Source: Alphaproteobacteria bacterium
Lineage (GTDB): Bacteria > Pseudomonadota > Alphaproteobacteria > Micropepsales > Micropepsaceae
Reading direction: 5' to 3'
DNA length: 44,331 nucleotides
Assembly: GCA_019247845.1 (NCBI GenBank)
Contig: JAFBAL010000066.1
Location: 1-44,331 of the forward strand
The translations under genes were made by a program, and so were the position numbers. The notes under the pieces are model-generated. The model had not been told where the DNA came from. It worked only from the letters and a program-made list of their open reading frames with translations, and did not search any database. Positions 1 to 8,009 of this stretch are shown here, piece by piece (within the stretch, counting starts at the first letter, position 1; each line of letters starts with the position of its first letter).

Positions 1-26
1 CGTTCGATCTGTTCAAATGCCATTGA
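1..26 (+). CDS. paaD: Phenylacetyl-CoA epoxidase subunit PaaD, last codons only
   Basis: The first bases read, in the frame starting at base 3, as F-D-L-F-K-C-H followed by TGA. PaaD (PaaJ) proteins typically finish in a Cys-containing FD-x-FKC tail, so this looks like the extreme 3-prime end of paaD. The stop lies 7 bases before the paaE start, as expected in a paaABCDE operon. PaaD is thought to help assemble the iron centre of the ring-epoxidising complex. Only seven codons are visible, so the call rests on the tail motif and the neighbour. Confidence 0.7.
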
Positions 27-33
27 GCAAAAG

Positions 34-1107
34 ATGTCGTTGAACAAAGGCTTCCACAAGCTCACCATCGCCGAGGTGCGCCGCGAGACGCCGGATGCGG
101 TCTCGATCCGCTTCGACGTGCCGCAAGAGTTGCGCGAGGCGTTCCGCTTCAAGGCGGGCCAGCATCTGACGCTTCGCGCCGATATCGACGGTGCCGACGT
201 GCGCCGCACCTACTCTCTCTGCGCTGCACCGCATGAAGACACCGTGCGCATCGCGGTCAAGCAGATGGCGGGTGGCGTGTTCTCGAGCTGGGCCAACACG
301 GCGCTCGCCGAGGGGCACACGCTCGACGTGCTGCCTCCGATGGGCCGGTTCGTGTCTCCGGCCGAGGGGACGCATTTCGTCGGCGTCGCCGGCGGCTCGG
401 GCATCACGCCGGTGCTCTCGATCCTGAAGCATGTGCTGGCGAGCGATCCGAAGGCGCGCTTCACCCTGATCTACGGCAACCGCAACACGCCGTCGATCAT
501 GTTCCTGGAGGAACTTGGCGGTCTGAAGGATCGCTATCTCGACCGGCTCGAGGTCTACCACGTGCTCGAGGACGAGGCGGAGGAGATCGAGCTCTTCAAC
601 GGCCGCCTCGACCGCGCCAAATGCGACGAGATCTTCGCCCATCTCGTGCACCCCGACGACGTCGATGCCTTCTTCATCTGCGGACCGGGTCCGATGATGG
701 ATACGGTCGAGGAAGCGCTGCGCGAACGCAACGTCGCGCCGTCGCGCATCCTGGTCGAGCGCTTCACCACCAGCGCGCCTTCGGCGGAGCAGCTGCGCCG
801 CAGCGAGGCGATGCAGTCCAAGGCCGCCGGCGTCACGTTGCAGGTCGTGCTCGACGGCCGCCGCAGCAAGGTCGCGTTCGATCCCGCCAAGCACAACATC
901 CTGGAGAGCGTGCAGGCGGCCGGGCTTCACGCGCCTTACGCCTGCCGCGGCGGCGTGTGCACGACGTGCCGCGCCAAGGTGCTCAAGGGCGAAGTGACCA
1001 TGCTCAAGAACTACGGCCTCACCGACGACGAGGTGGCCGAGGGCTATGTGCTCACCTGCCAGGCCGTGCCGATGAGCGACGAGGTCGCGCTCAGCTTCGA
1101 CGAATAG
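34..1107 (+). CDS. paaE: Phenylacetyl-CoA epoxidase reductase subunit PaaE
   Basis: A 357-residue flavin- and iron-sulfur-dependent reductase that passes electrons from NAD(P)H to the PaaABC oxygenase, which makes the ring epoxide of phenylacetyl-CoA in aerobic phenylacetate breakdown. An FAD-binding domain carries RRTYSLC (57-63), an NAD-binding domain carries GVAGGSGITP (117-126) and CGPGPMMD (216-223), and a C-terminal plant-type 2Fe-2S domain has ligands C304, C309, C312 and C342. This order and length match the PaaE family. ATG at 34 follows the paaD stop by 7 bases. The rest of the operon lies to the left of the window. Related reductases of other oxygenases share the fold, but the adjacent paaD tail favours PaaE. 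Confidence 0.92.
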   Translation: MSLNKGFHKLTIAEVRRETPDAVSIRFDVPQELREAFRFKAGQHLTLRADIDGADVRRTYSLCAAPHEDTVRIAVKQMAGGVFSSWANTALAEGHTLDVLPPMGRFVSPAEGTHFVGVAGGSGITPVLSILKHVLASDPKARFTLIYGNRNTPSIMFLEELGGLKDRYLDRLEVYHVLEDEAEEIELFNGRLDRAKCDEIFAHLVHPDDVDAFFICGPGPMMDTVEEALRERNVAPSRILVERFTTSAPSAEQLRRSEAMQSKAAGVTLQVVLDGRRSKVAFDPAKHNILESVQAAGLHAPYACRGGVCTTCRAKVLKGEVTMLKNYGLTDDEVAEGYVLTCQAVPMSDEVALSFDE

Positions 1108-1108
1108 C

Positions 1109-1133
1109 GGAACCAAGGTGAATGGCGAACGTT
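1109..1133 (+). promoter_or_regulatory. EcfG-type (general stress) promoter of the DUF4142-ligD unit
   Basis: GGAAC at 1109-1113, a 16-base spacer and CGTT at 1130-1133 match the alphaproteobacterial EcfG consensus exactly. It begins two bases after the paaE stop. Transcription should start near 1140, so the in-frame ATG at 1122 is inside the promoter and the gene starts at 1164. Confidence 0.85.
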
Positions 1134-1163
1134 TACCGTTCGTCCATCCGACCGAGGAGCCGC

Positions 1164-1784
1164 ATGATGAAGACGAAACTTGCCCTCTCCGTTGCAGTTC
1201 TGTTGAGCGCTTCGACGCTTGCGCTGGCGGCGCCGCCGGACCAGCCCGGCCACCAGAGCCCCGCGCCGGGCACCGCGAACGACACCGTGAGCGCGGTCAA
1301 GGACACGGTCGGCCACGCGGTCGGCACCGTCTCCGCCAGCATGACGTCGTCGCTCAAGGGCTTCGTCGAAGCTGCGGCCCAGAGCGACATGTACGAGGTC
1401 GAGGCCGGAAAGATCGCGGCGCAGCGCTCCAAGGATTCCGCCGTCAAGGAGTTCGCGCAGAAGATGATTACGGCGCATACCGGCACGAGCGACGAGCTGA
1501 AGGCGACGCTGGTCAGGATCAATGCCGCCGTTGCGCCGCCCGCGACGCTCGACAGCCGCCATCAGGGCATGATCGACGAGCTGCGCGGCGCCAAGGCTCA
1601 GGACTTCGACGGCCGCTATCTGGCGCAGCAGGTCGACGCGCACAACGAAGCGCTGATCCTGATGCGCGGCTATGCCAAGGACGGCGACATGAAGGACGTC
1701 AAGACCTTCGCCAACAAGACGCAGGTTGCCGTCCAGCAGCATCTGGACATGGCCCAGAAGCTGAAAGATAAGCATACCAGCTGA
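1164..1784 (+). CDS. Secreted DUF4142 protein
   Basis: A 206-residue exported protein of the DUF4142 family, which is predicted to adopt a ferritin-like helical bundle and is common among bacterial stress proteins; its biochemical role is not known. The N-terminus (MMKTKLALSVAVLLSASTLA, cleaved after LALA) is a signal peptide. The mature part has an Ala/Val-rich amphipathic stretch, then the helical domain with segments such as FVEAAAQSDMYEVEAGK, DELRG and VDAHNEAL. ATG at 1164 (or 1167) has GAGGAG just upstream and lies downstream of the EcfG-type promoter, which fixes the start. ligD follows after 27 bases on the same strand, so both may be on one transcript. Confidence 0.85.
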   Translation: MMKTKLALSVAVLLSASTLALAAPPDQPGHQSPAPGTANDTVSAVKDTVGHAVGTVSASMTSSLKGFVEAAAQSDMYEVEAGKIAAQRSKDSAVKEFAQKMITAHTGTSDELKATLVRINAAVAPPATLDSRHQGMIDELRGAKAQDFDGRYLAQQVDAHNEALILMRGYAKDGDMKDVKTFANKTQVAVQQHLDMAQKLKDKHTS

Positions 1785-1811
1785 CAGCAGAGCGCGGCCC
1801 GGGAGCCGGCG

Positions 1812-4391
1812 ATGGCAACGAAGAAGCTTGCCGCCTACCGGGCCAAGCGCGATTTCAAGAAGACGAAAGAGCCCAGCGGCGCGCGCAAGGTCGCGGCGTC
1901 GAAGCGGCTGCGCTACGTCATCCAGAAGCACGCAGCCACGCGGCTGCATTACGACTTCCGTCTCGAGCTCGACGGCGTGTTCAAGTCGTGGGCGGTGACG
2001 CGCGGACCGTCGCTTGATCCCGCCGACAAGCGCCTCGCCGTCGAGGTCGAAGACCATCCGCTCGACTACGGCGACTTCGAAGGCACAATCCCCAAGGGAC
2101 AGTATGGCGGCGGCACGGTGATGCTGTGGGACCGCGGGTTCTGGGAGCCCGAGGGCGACGCCGAGGCGATGCTGAAGAAGGGCGATCTCAAGTTTTTCCT
2201 CGACGGCGAGAAGCTGCACGGCTCGTGGGTGCTCGTGCGCATGCGGAACGACAAGTACGGCAAGGGCAAGCGCAACAACTGGCTGCTCATCAAGCATCAC
2301 GACGCGTATGAGAACGAGGGCGATGCGGACGCGCTCTTGAAGAAGAAGGACAAGTCCGTCGCTTCGGGCCGCTCGCTCGACCAGATCGAGGCCGGCAAGG
2401 GCAAGAAGCCCACCGCCTTCATGCGCAAGGCGCGCTTCGAAGCGGACGCGGTTTGGCAGTCGAAAGCGAAATCGCGGAAGAAGACGGTCACGCTCAAGTC
2501 CGAAGGGCCCAAGATCAAGACGGTCCGCAGCCTGCCGCGCTTCGTGGAGCCCGAGCTTTGCCAGTCGCTGGAGCGGCCGCCCGGCGGACCCGGCTGGGCG
2601 CACGAGATCAAGTTCGACGGTTATCGCGTCCAGGCGCGGATCGAGGACGGCAAATGCAGGCTCCTGACGCGCAAGGGCCTCGACTGGACGCCCAAGTTCT
2701 CCGAGATCGCCAAGGCGGCGAACGCCTTGCCCGACTGCATCGTCGACGGCGAGATCGTGGCGCTCGACCACAACGGCGCGCCGGACTTCGCGGCGCTCCA
2801 GGCCGCGCTGTCGGACGGCAAGACCGGCAATCTCGTCTTCTTCGTCTTCGACCTGATGTTCGACGGCGACCAGGACCTGCGCCCGCTGCCGCTGCGCGAG
2901 CGGAAGCGGCGGCTCAAGGCGCTGCTCGATCCGAAAGAACAGCGCATCCGTTTCGTCGAGCATTTCGAGACCGCGGGCGACGCGGTGCTGCAATCGGCCT
3001 GCCGCATGTCGCTCGAAGGCATCGTGTCCAAGAAGCTCGATGCGCCTTACACGTCGGGCCGCGGCGGCGCCTGGACGAAATCGAAATGCCGCGCCGGACA
3101 CGAGGTCGTCATCGGCGGCTGGAGCGAGACCAACGGCCGCTTCCGCTCGCTGCTGGTCGGCGTGCATCGCGGCGGTCATCTCATCTATGTCGGCAAGGTC
3201 GGCACCGGCTACGGCCGCGACGTCGTCAAGACGCTGGTGCCGCGCCTGAAAGCGAACGAGGCGAAGGAAAGCCCGTTCGGCGGCCGCAATGCGCCGCGCC
3301 GCGGCCGCGAGGATCATTGGCTGAAGCCCGTGCTCGTCGCCGAGATCGAGTTCGCGGGCTGGACCGGCGACGGCAATGTGCGCCAGGCTGCCTTCAAAGG
3401 CCTGCGCGAGGACAAGCCGGCGGACGAGATCGAAGCCGAGAAACCCGCAAAGGCGAGCGAGACTCCTTTGGCAAAACCGAAACCCGTCAAATCCAAACCC
3501 GTCAAATCGAAGCAGGGCGATGCCGTCATGGGCGTCGTCATCTCGCATCCCGAGAAGGAGTTGTGGGCGGGCGTGACCAAGCTCGATCTCGCGCAGTATT
3601 TCGAAGCCGTCGGCGGCTGGATGATGCCGCACATCAAGGGCCGGCCGTGCTCGATCGTGCGCGCGCCGGACGGCATCGACGGCGAGCGCTTCTTCCAGCG
3701 TCATGCGACGGCCGGCATGTCGAACCTGCTCGAGGCGGCGAAGGTCTCGGGCGACCGCAAGCCCTATCTCCAGATCGACCGCGTCGAGGGACTGGCCGCG
3801 GTGGCGCAGGTCGCGGCCGTGGAGCTTCATCCCTGGAACTGCCAGCCGGGCAAATACGAAGTGCCGGGCCGCTTCGTCTTCGACCTCGATCCCGCGCCGG
3901 ATGTGAAGTTCGACAAGGTCATCGAAGCCGCGCTCGAGATCCGCGACCGGCTGAAGACGCTCGGCCTGGTGTCGTTCTGCAAGACGACGGGCGGCAAGGG
4001 ACTTCATGTCGTCACCCCGTTCACGGTTGCGGCAAAGGACAAGATCGGTTGGAAAGAGGCCAAGGCCTTCGCAAAGGCGGTGTGCGACTGGATGGCGGAC
4101 GACAGCCCGGACCGCTATCTCACCACCATGGCGAAGAAGGATCGCGGCGGGCGCATCTTCCTGGACTATCTGCGCAACGACCGCATGTCGACCGCGGTGG
4201 CGCCGCTGTCGCCGCGCGCGCGCGAGGGCGCGACCGTCTCCATGCCGCTGACCTGGGCACAGGTGAAGAAAGGCCTCGACCCCAAGAAGTTCACCATCCG
4301 CACCGCGCCGAAGCTGATCGCCAAGAGCACGGCGTGGAAGGACTATTGCGACGGCGAGCGGCCGCTGGCGCCAGCCATCAGGAAGCTTTGA
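1812..4391 (+). CDS. ligD: Multidomain DNA ligase D for non-homologous end joining
   Basis: An 859-residue end-joining enzyme with all three LigD modules in the order phosphoesterase, ligase, polymerase. The 3-prime phosphoesterase (about 30-190) shows [17 protein letters not shown] (H46, D48) and [10 protein letters not shown]. The ATP-dependent ligase (about 235-535) shows EIKFDGYR with nucleotidyl lysine K267, then DGEIVALD and EGIVSKK. A charged Lys/Pro linker (about 535-570) leads to the primase-type polymerase (about 575-859) with the metal motif DLDP (D691, D693), TTGGKGLHV and D785. It should fill, trim and seal double-strand breaks held by Ku, which is encoded convergently next to it. 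It lies 27 bases after the stress-promoted DUF4142 gene. Start codon ATG 1812; its ribosome site is weak. Confidence 0.96.
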   Translation: MATKKLAAYRAKRDFKKTKEPSGARKVAASKRLRYVIQKHAATRLHYDFRLELDGVFKSWAVTRGPSLDPADKRLAVEVEDHPLDYGDFEGTIPKGQYGGGTVMLWDRGFWEPEGDAEAMLKKGDLKFFLDGEKLHGSWVLVRMRNDKYGKGKRNNWLLIKHHDAYENEGDADALLKKKDKSVASGRSLDQIEAGKGKKPTAFMRKARFEADAVWQSKAKSRKKTVTLKSEGPKIKTVRSLPRFVEPELCQSLERPPGGPGWAHEIKFDGYRVQARIEDGKCRLLTRKGLDWTPKFSEIAKAANALPDCIVDGEIVALDHNGAPDFAALQAALSDGKTGNLVFFVFDLMFDGDQDLRPLPLRERKRRLKALLDPKEQRIRFVEHFETAGDAVLQSACRMSLEGIVSKKLDAPYTSGRGGAWTKSKCRAGHEVVIGGWSETNGRFRSLLVGVHRGGHLIYVGKVGTGYGRDVVKTLVPRLKANEAKESPFGGRNAPRRGREDHWLKPVLVAEIEFAGWTGDGNVRQAAFKGLREDKPADEIEAEKPAKASETPLAKPKPVKSKPVKSKQGDAVMGVVISHPEKELWAGVTKLDLAQYFEAVGGWMMPHIKGRPCSIVRAPDGIDGERFFQRHATAGMSNLLEAAKVSGDRKPYLQIDRVEGLAAVAQVAAVELHPWNCQPGKYEVPGRFVFDLDPAPDVKFDKVIEAALEIRDRLKTLGLVSFCKTTGGKGLHVVTPFTVAAKDKIGWKEAKAFAKAVCDWMADDSPDRYLTTMAKKDRGGRIFLDYLRNDRMSTAVAPLSPRAREGATVSMPLTWAQVKKGLDPKKFTIRTAPKLIAKSTAWKDYCDGERPLAPAIRKL

Positions 4392-4418
4392 TCAGGAAGC
4401 TTTGGTCAGGAAGCTTTC
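4377..4418. repeat. Three tandem 14-bp units at the ligD/ku convergence
   Basis: Units at 4377-4390, 4391-4404 and 4405-4418 read ATCAGGAAGCTTTG twice and GTCAGGAAGCTTTC once. The ligD stop (4389-4391) spans units 1 and 2 and the ku stop (4406-4408) lies in unit 3. Each unit holds an AAGCTT palindrome. No stem with a T-run is evident, so I do not call it a terminator. Confidence 0.85.
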
Positions 4419-5314
4419 CGGCGCTTCTTGATCCGCGTCTCGGTCTCGGCGGCGCGGCCCTTGTGCTTCAGGCTCTTCTTCAGCGCATCCATCAGGTCGA
4501 TGACGTTCGTATCCTCGACCGGCTCGGCGGTGACGAGCTTCTCGCCCTTTTCCTTGCGCCGGATCAGCTCGCGCAGCGCCGCCTCGTAGCGGTCCTCGAA
4601 CCGCGACGGCTCGAAGGGACCTTCCTGCTGCTCGATGATCTTGGTTGCGATCTCCACCATGCTCTTGTCGGGACGCGCCGCGGGGACGTCGGCGAAAGCC
4701 TTCCTGGGGTCGACGACCTCGTCGCCCATCCGTAGACTGTAAGCGACAATACCCTTGTCGCGCGGCTCCAGCGCCATCAACCGCTCGCGCGTATGCATGA
4801 CGACGCGGCCGAGCGCGATGCGCCCCGTCTGCTCCAGCGCCTCGCGGATGACGGTATAGGCGTCGACGCCGCTCTTCTCGTTGGGCACGAGATAATAGGG
4901 CACGTTCCAATAGAGCCGGTCGATCTCGTCGACGTCGACGAAGCGCTCGATGTCGATCGTATAGGTGCTTTCGAGCTTGACGGCATCGAGCTCTTTCGGC
5001 GTCACGATGACATAGTGGTTCTTCTCGATCTCATAGCCCTTGACCAGGTCCTTGCGCTCCACCGGGCCGGTGTCGGGATCGGTCGGGATCATGCGGATGC
5101 GGTTGTTGGTCTCGGGATTGATCAGATGGAACGACACGTCGTTCGACCGCGACGTCGCGGTGTAGAGCGCCACCGGACAGGAAACCAGCGACAGCCGCAG
5201 ATGACCCTGCCACGCCGGGCGGCTGCTCAGCCGCCCCTCCGCGGTGTGATGCAGCTCGGGCTTGTGCGCGTGCTTCGCCTTCGCCTTGGCTTTCTTCGTC
5301 TTCCTGGCAGCCAT
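4406..5314 (-). CDS. ku: DNA end-binding protein Ku
   Basis: A 302-residue Ku homodimer subunit that encircles broken DNA ends and recruits LigD. It begins with a basic Lys/Ala/His-rich tail (about 1-25), followed by the Ku core: WQGHLRLSLVSCPVALY, the LINP-ETNNRIRM segment, ERKDLVKGYE, DVDEIDRLYWNVPYYLVP and ALGRVVMHTRERL. A helical and basic C-terminus follows (DLMDALKKSL, then RIKKRRKAS). ATG at 5314 overlaps the stop of the upstream DUF326 gene by one base (TGATG), implying translational coupling; longer readings of the frame merely enter that gene. It is convergent with ligD, leaving 14 bases between stops. The pair is therefore complete but split into two transcription units, each apparently under a stress promoter. 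Confidence 0.95.
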   Translation of the reverse strand: MAARKTKKAKAKAKHAHKPELHHTAEGRLSSRPAWQGHLRLSLVSCPVALYTATSRSNDVSFHLINPETNNRIRMIPTDPDTGPVERKDLVKGYEIEKNHYVIVTPKELDAVKLESTYTIDIERFVDVDEIDRLYWNVPYYLVPNEKSGVDAYTVIREALEQTGRIALGRVVMHTRERLMALEPRDKGIVAYSLRMGDEVVDPRKAFADVPAARPDKSMVEIATKIIEQQEGPFEPSRFEDRYEAALRELIRRKEKGEKLVTAEPVEDTNVIDLMDALKKSLKHKGRAAETETRIKKRRKAS

Positions 5315-5652
5315 CAATGCGCAGCCTTCGTGCAAGCTTCGGCGCAAGCATTGCACGCCTCGACGCAATCCTCCATGCCGTCCAGCCGCGCGCAGTCCTC
5401 GGCGCAAGCGCGGCACACCGTGGCGCAGAGCCGGCACAGCTCGTGATGGAACTGGCTCTTGTGCAGCATGAAATCGGCCGTGGTGGCGCAGATCGCCGCG
5501 CAGTCGATCATAAGCCGGAAGTGCTGCGGCGCGACATGCTCGCCGCCCATCTCAAGGCAATGTGTCATCGCGAGACCGAGGCACACTTTCTGGCAGTGCA
5601 GGGACGCGTCGATGCAGTCGGAAATTTCCTTGCTGAAGGCGTGCATGGCCAT
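5314..5652 (-). CDS. Cys-rich four-helix bundle (DUF326, Csp-like) protein
   Basis: A 112-residue protein with 15 cysteines, mostly in C-x3-C, C-x2-C and C-x6-C spacings on predicted helices (for example CRLCATVCRACAEDC and CVEACNACAEAC). This is the pattern of DUF326 proteins, whose characterised members (copper storage proteins) load Cu(I) inside a four-helix bundle. It has no signal peptide, so it would be cytosolic. A TTG 18 bases further upstream keeps the frame open, but it lies at the predicted transcription start of the EcfG-like promoter, so ATG 5652 is preferred (ATG 5646 is also possible). Its stop overlaps the ku start, so it should be co-translated with Ku. Metal storage or thiol buffering is inference. 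Confidence 0.85.
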   Translation of the reverse strand: MAMHAFSKEISDCIDASLHCQKVCLGLAMTHCLEMGGEHVAPQHFRLMIDCAAICATTADFMLHKSQFHHELCRLCATVCRACAEDCARLDGMEDCVEACNACAEACTKAAH

Positions 5653-5674
5653 GGTCCCGGTGGTGCCCAAGGAA

Positions 5675-5699
5675 TACGCGCCGCTGCGGATTTCGTTCC
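5675..5699 (-). promoter_or_regulatory. Near-consensus EcfG-type promoter of the DUF326-ku unit
   Basis: On the minus strand, GGAAC (5699-5695), a 16-base spacer and CGTA (5678-5675) match the EcfG consensus except for the last base of the -10. Predicted start of transcription is near 5668. Confidence 0.6.
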
Positions 5700-5700
5700 G

Positions 5701-7950
5701 TCAGGTGACCACGACCACGAGCCCGCCCTTCCACTGTTCCAGGATGACGCTCGCGGTCTGGCCCACGGTCAGATGGTCGCCGACGCGGCGGCGGGTACCC
5801 AGCACGATCAGGTCGCAGTTCGACCGCTTCGCCTCTTCCAGGATCGCGTGCGGCGCCTCGGTGTCGGTATGGATCGAGGTCTGGATCCGGTCGTGGCCAT
5901 AGCGGGCGGCCAGCGCGCGGACGTCGTCGATGAGATCGCGCTCGGCTTTCTTGCGGCGGCGTTCGGCGCGCCGGCCCTTCGACGAATGGCCGTTGGGATT
6001 GGCGACGTGCAGCATGCTGATCTTGCTGTCGCGCGCCGATGCGGAAGCGAAGGCGAGCTCCGCGCCGCGCCGCGAGGCGTCGGTGCCGTTCACGGGAACG
6101 AGGATGTTGTAGCCCGTCCGCGTCACCAGATCGGTGTCCTTGCCCACGAGGGTCAGCGCCACCGGCCCTTCGAAGTTCACCGTCACGCGATCGATCGCGG
6201 CCGCGAAGCCGTCCTTGTCATGCGCATCGTCGATGCCCACGAAGAGTATGTCGTAGCCCTTCGGCGCTTCTTTGCGCACCGCCTCCTTGACCGGCTCCTT
6301 CGGACGCGCCGAGACCTCGACGCGCTCGGGCTTGGCCTCGTCATCGCGTGCCTTGGTGGCCTGATGGCCTTCCTTGGCGGCTTCGGTCGCCGCGACGGTG
6401 AGCTCGGTCGTCTCCTCCTTCTTGCGCTTCTGGTCGATCGGCAGCACGGTGATGGGGATGCCGCGGCGCCCGGCGATGAAGCCGGCGACGCGCGAGGCGA
6501 ACTTGCCGTTGGGGCTTTCGTCGGCGGCGATGAGCAGCCGCTCGAACTTGCTGACGAAGCCCTTGGCGTCCAGCTCTTCCTTCTCCAGCCGCGCCTTTTC
6601 CTCGGCGCTGATCGGCAGCCGCCGCAGCGCCCAGCGCAGCATCGGCGGCATAGCCATGGTTGTCAGCACCGCCATGGTGACGATCATGGTGTAGAGGTTC
6701 TGGGTCAGCGCGCCCATCGAGAGACCGATGGTGGCGACGATGACCTCGGTCGAGCCGCGCGCGTTCATCGCGCAGCCGACGGCAAGCGACTCGGACGAGG
6801 CAAGGCCGCTCAGCCTGCCGCCGGTGAAGGCGCCGGCGAACTTGCCGACGCTCGCGATGGCGACGAGACCCGCGGTCAGGATGGCGAGATGCGGATCCTT
6901 CAGGATCGTCAGATCCGCCGACAGGCCCGACAGGCCGAAGAACACCGGCATCATGAAGGCGGTGATGAACCCGCGCAGCTGGTCCTCGATGTGCTTCGAC
7001 AGGATGGGAGACTCGCCGATCAGCACGCCCGCGACGAAGGCGCCCAGGACGGTGTTCACGCCGATGAGCTGGGTGATCAGCGCCATCAGGCACATCACGA
7101 TCAGGATCGCGGTCACCACCGCATATTCGCTGACGAAGGTGTCGTTCACCCAGCGGATCAGCCAGAATACGAGCTTGCGGCCGATGGTGTAGCTCAAGGC
7201 CAGGAAGATCGCCGTGCCGATCACGGTCTTGGCCAGGCTGCCGAGCGCGAAGCCGCCGGCGCCCGCGATGCCCAGCGTGATCGAGATGATGATCCACCCC
7301 GTCGTGTCCTCCATGATGGCAGAGCCGACGATGATCTGCCCCAGGTTGCGGCGCGTGAAGTTCATCTCGCGCACCACCATGGCGACGATCTTGATCGACG
7401 AGATCGAAAGCGCGGTGCCCAGGAACAGCGAGGCGATGAGGCGGTGCTGCGCCGCGGGCAGGATGCTGTCGGGCAGGAACTGGCCGAGCGCGAAACCGCA
7501 GATGAAGGGCACGGCGACGCCGGTCGCGGTGATCGCGATGGCGGGCAGGCCGACCTTGCGCACCAGCTTCAGGTCCGTCTCCATGCCGGTGAGCAGCAGC
7601 AGCATCATCACGCCCATGTTGGCGAGACCGGTGATCAGGCTCTTCTGCTCGGGCGTCTTCGGAAAGATCAGGTCGTGCGCCTCGGGCCATGCCCAGCCGA
7701 ACAGCGACGGACCGAGGATGAGGCCGGCCAGCAGCTGCCCGATCACGGCGGGCTGCCCGAAGCGCTGCATGATCTCGCCCAGGCCGCGCCCGACAAGCAT
7801 CAGCAGAAGCACCTCGGCGACGAGGATCGCTTCGGCGCTGGTGCCCATCGCGGAGCCGTGCGCGGCGGCGCCATGCGCGGCGGGCGCCGCCCCGGTGGCG
7901 AGGACGAGCATCGCCATGCCGGCCACGAAAGGCATCGATCGTTTGAACAA
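5701..7950 (-). CDS. CPA2-type cation/proton antiporter with tandem universal stress domains
   Basis: A 749-residue fusion. Residues 40-440 form a monovalent cation:proton antiporter-2 membrane domain of about 12 hydrophobic segments, including GLGEIMQRFGQPAVIGQLLAG, SISSIKIV, the AIMEDTTGW motif (D215) and GCAMNARGSTEV. A leading hydrophobic stretch ends in a His/Ala-rich segment. The cytosolic C-terminus holds two USP-like halves (about 468-605 and 613-749), the first interrupted by a highly charged Lys/Glu linker (507-562); the second has NILVPVNGTDASRRGAELAF and CDLIVLGTRRR. Such fusions plausibly sense nucleotide or stress state and gate K+ or Na+ exchange for proton, but the ion is not readable from sequence. 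Single-gene unit with its own exact EcfG-type promoter. Confidence 0.9.
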   Translation of the reverse strand: MFKRSMPFVAGMAMLVLATGAAPAAHGAAAHGSAMGTSAEAILVAEVLLLMLVGRGLGEIMQRFGQPAVIGQLLAGLILGPSLFGWAWPEAHDLIFPKTPEQKSLITGLANMGVMMLLLLTGMETDLKLVRKVGLPAIAITATGVAVPFICGFALGQFLPDSILPAAQHRLIASLFLGTALSISSIKIVAMVVREMNFTRRNLGQIIVGSAIMEDTTGWIIISITLGIAGAGGFALGSLAKTVIGTAIFLALSYTIGRKLVFWLIRWVNDTFVSEYAVVTAILIVMCLMALITQLIGVNTVLGAFVAGVLIGESPILSKHIEDQLRGFITAFMMPVFFGLSGLSADLTILKDPHLAILTAGLVAIASVGKFAGAFTGGRLSGLASSESLAVGCAMNARGSTEVIVATIGLSMGALTQNLYTMIVTMAVLTTMAMPPMLRWALRRLPISAEEKARLEKEELDAKGFVSKFERLLIAADESPNGKFASRVAGFIAGRRGIPITVLPIDQKRKKEETTELTVAATEAAKEGHQATKARDDEAKPERVEVSARPKEPVKEAVRKEAPKGYDILFVGIDDAHDKDGFAAAIDRVTVNFEGPVALTLVGKDTDLVTRTGYNILVPVNGTDASRRGAELAFASASARDSKISMLHVANPNGHSSKGRRAERRRKKAERDLIDDVRALAARYGHDRIQTSIHTDTEAPHAILEEAKRSNCDLIVLGTRRRVGDHLTVGQTASVILEQWKGGLVVVVT

Positions 7951-7980
7951 GCGCGGGTCCCGAACTGACTATGCTGGGAA

Positions 7981-8005
7981 AACGTGCCGGATTTGGCGAA
8001 GTTCC
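7981..8005 (-). promoter_or_regulatory. EcfG-type promoter of the antiporter-USP gene
   Basis: Minus-strand GGAAC (8005-8001), 16-base spacer and CGTT (7984-7981) are an exact match. It fits in the 59-base gap between the stop of the upstream kinase gene (8010) and the antiporter start (7950). Confidence 0.85.
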
Positions 8006-8009
8006 CGCA

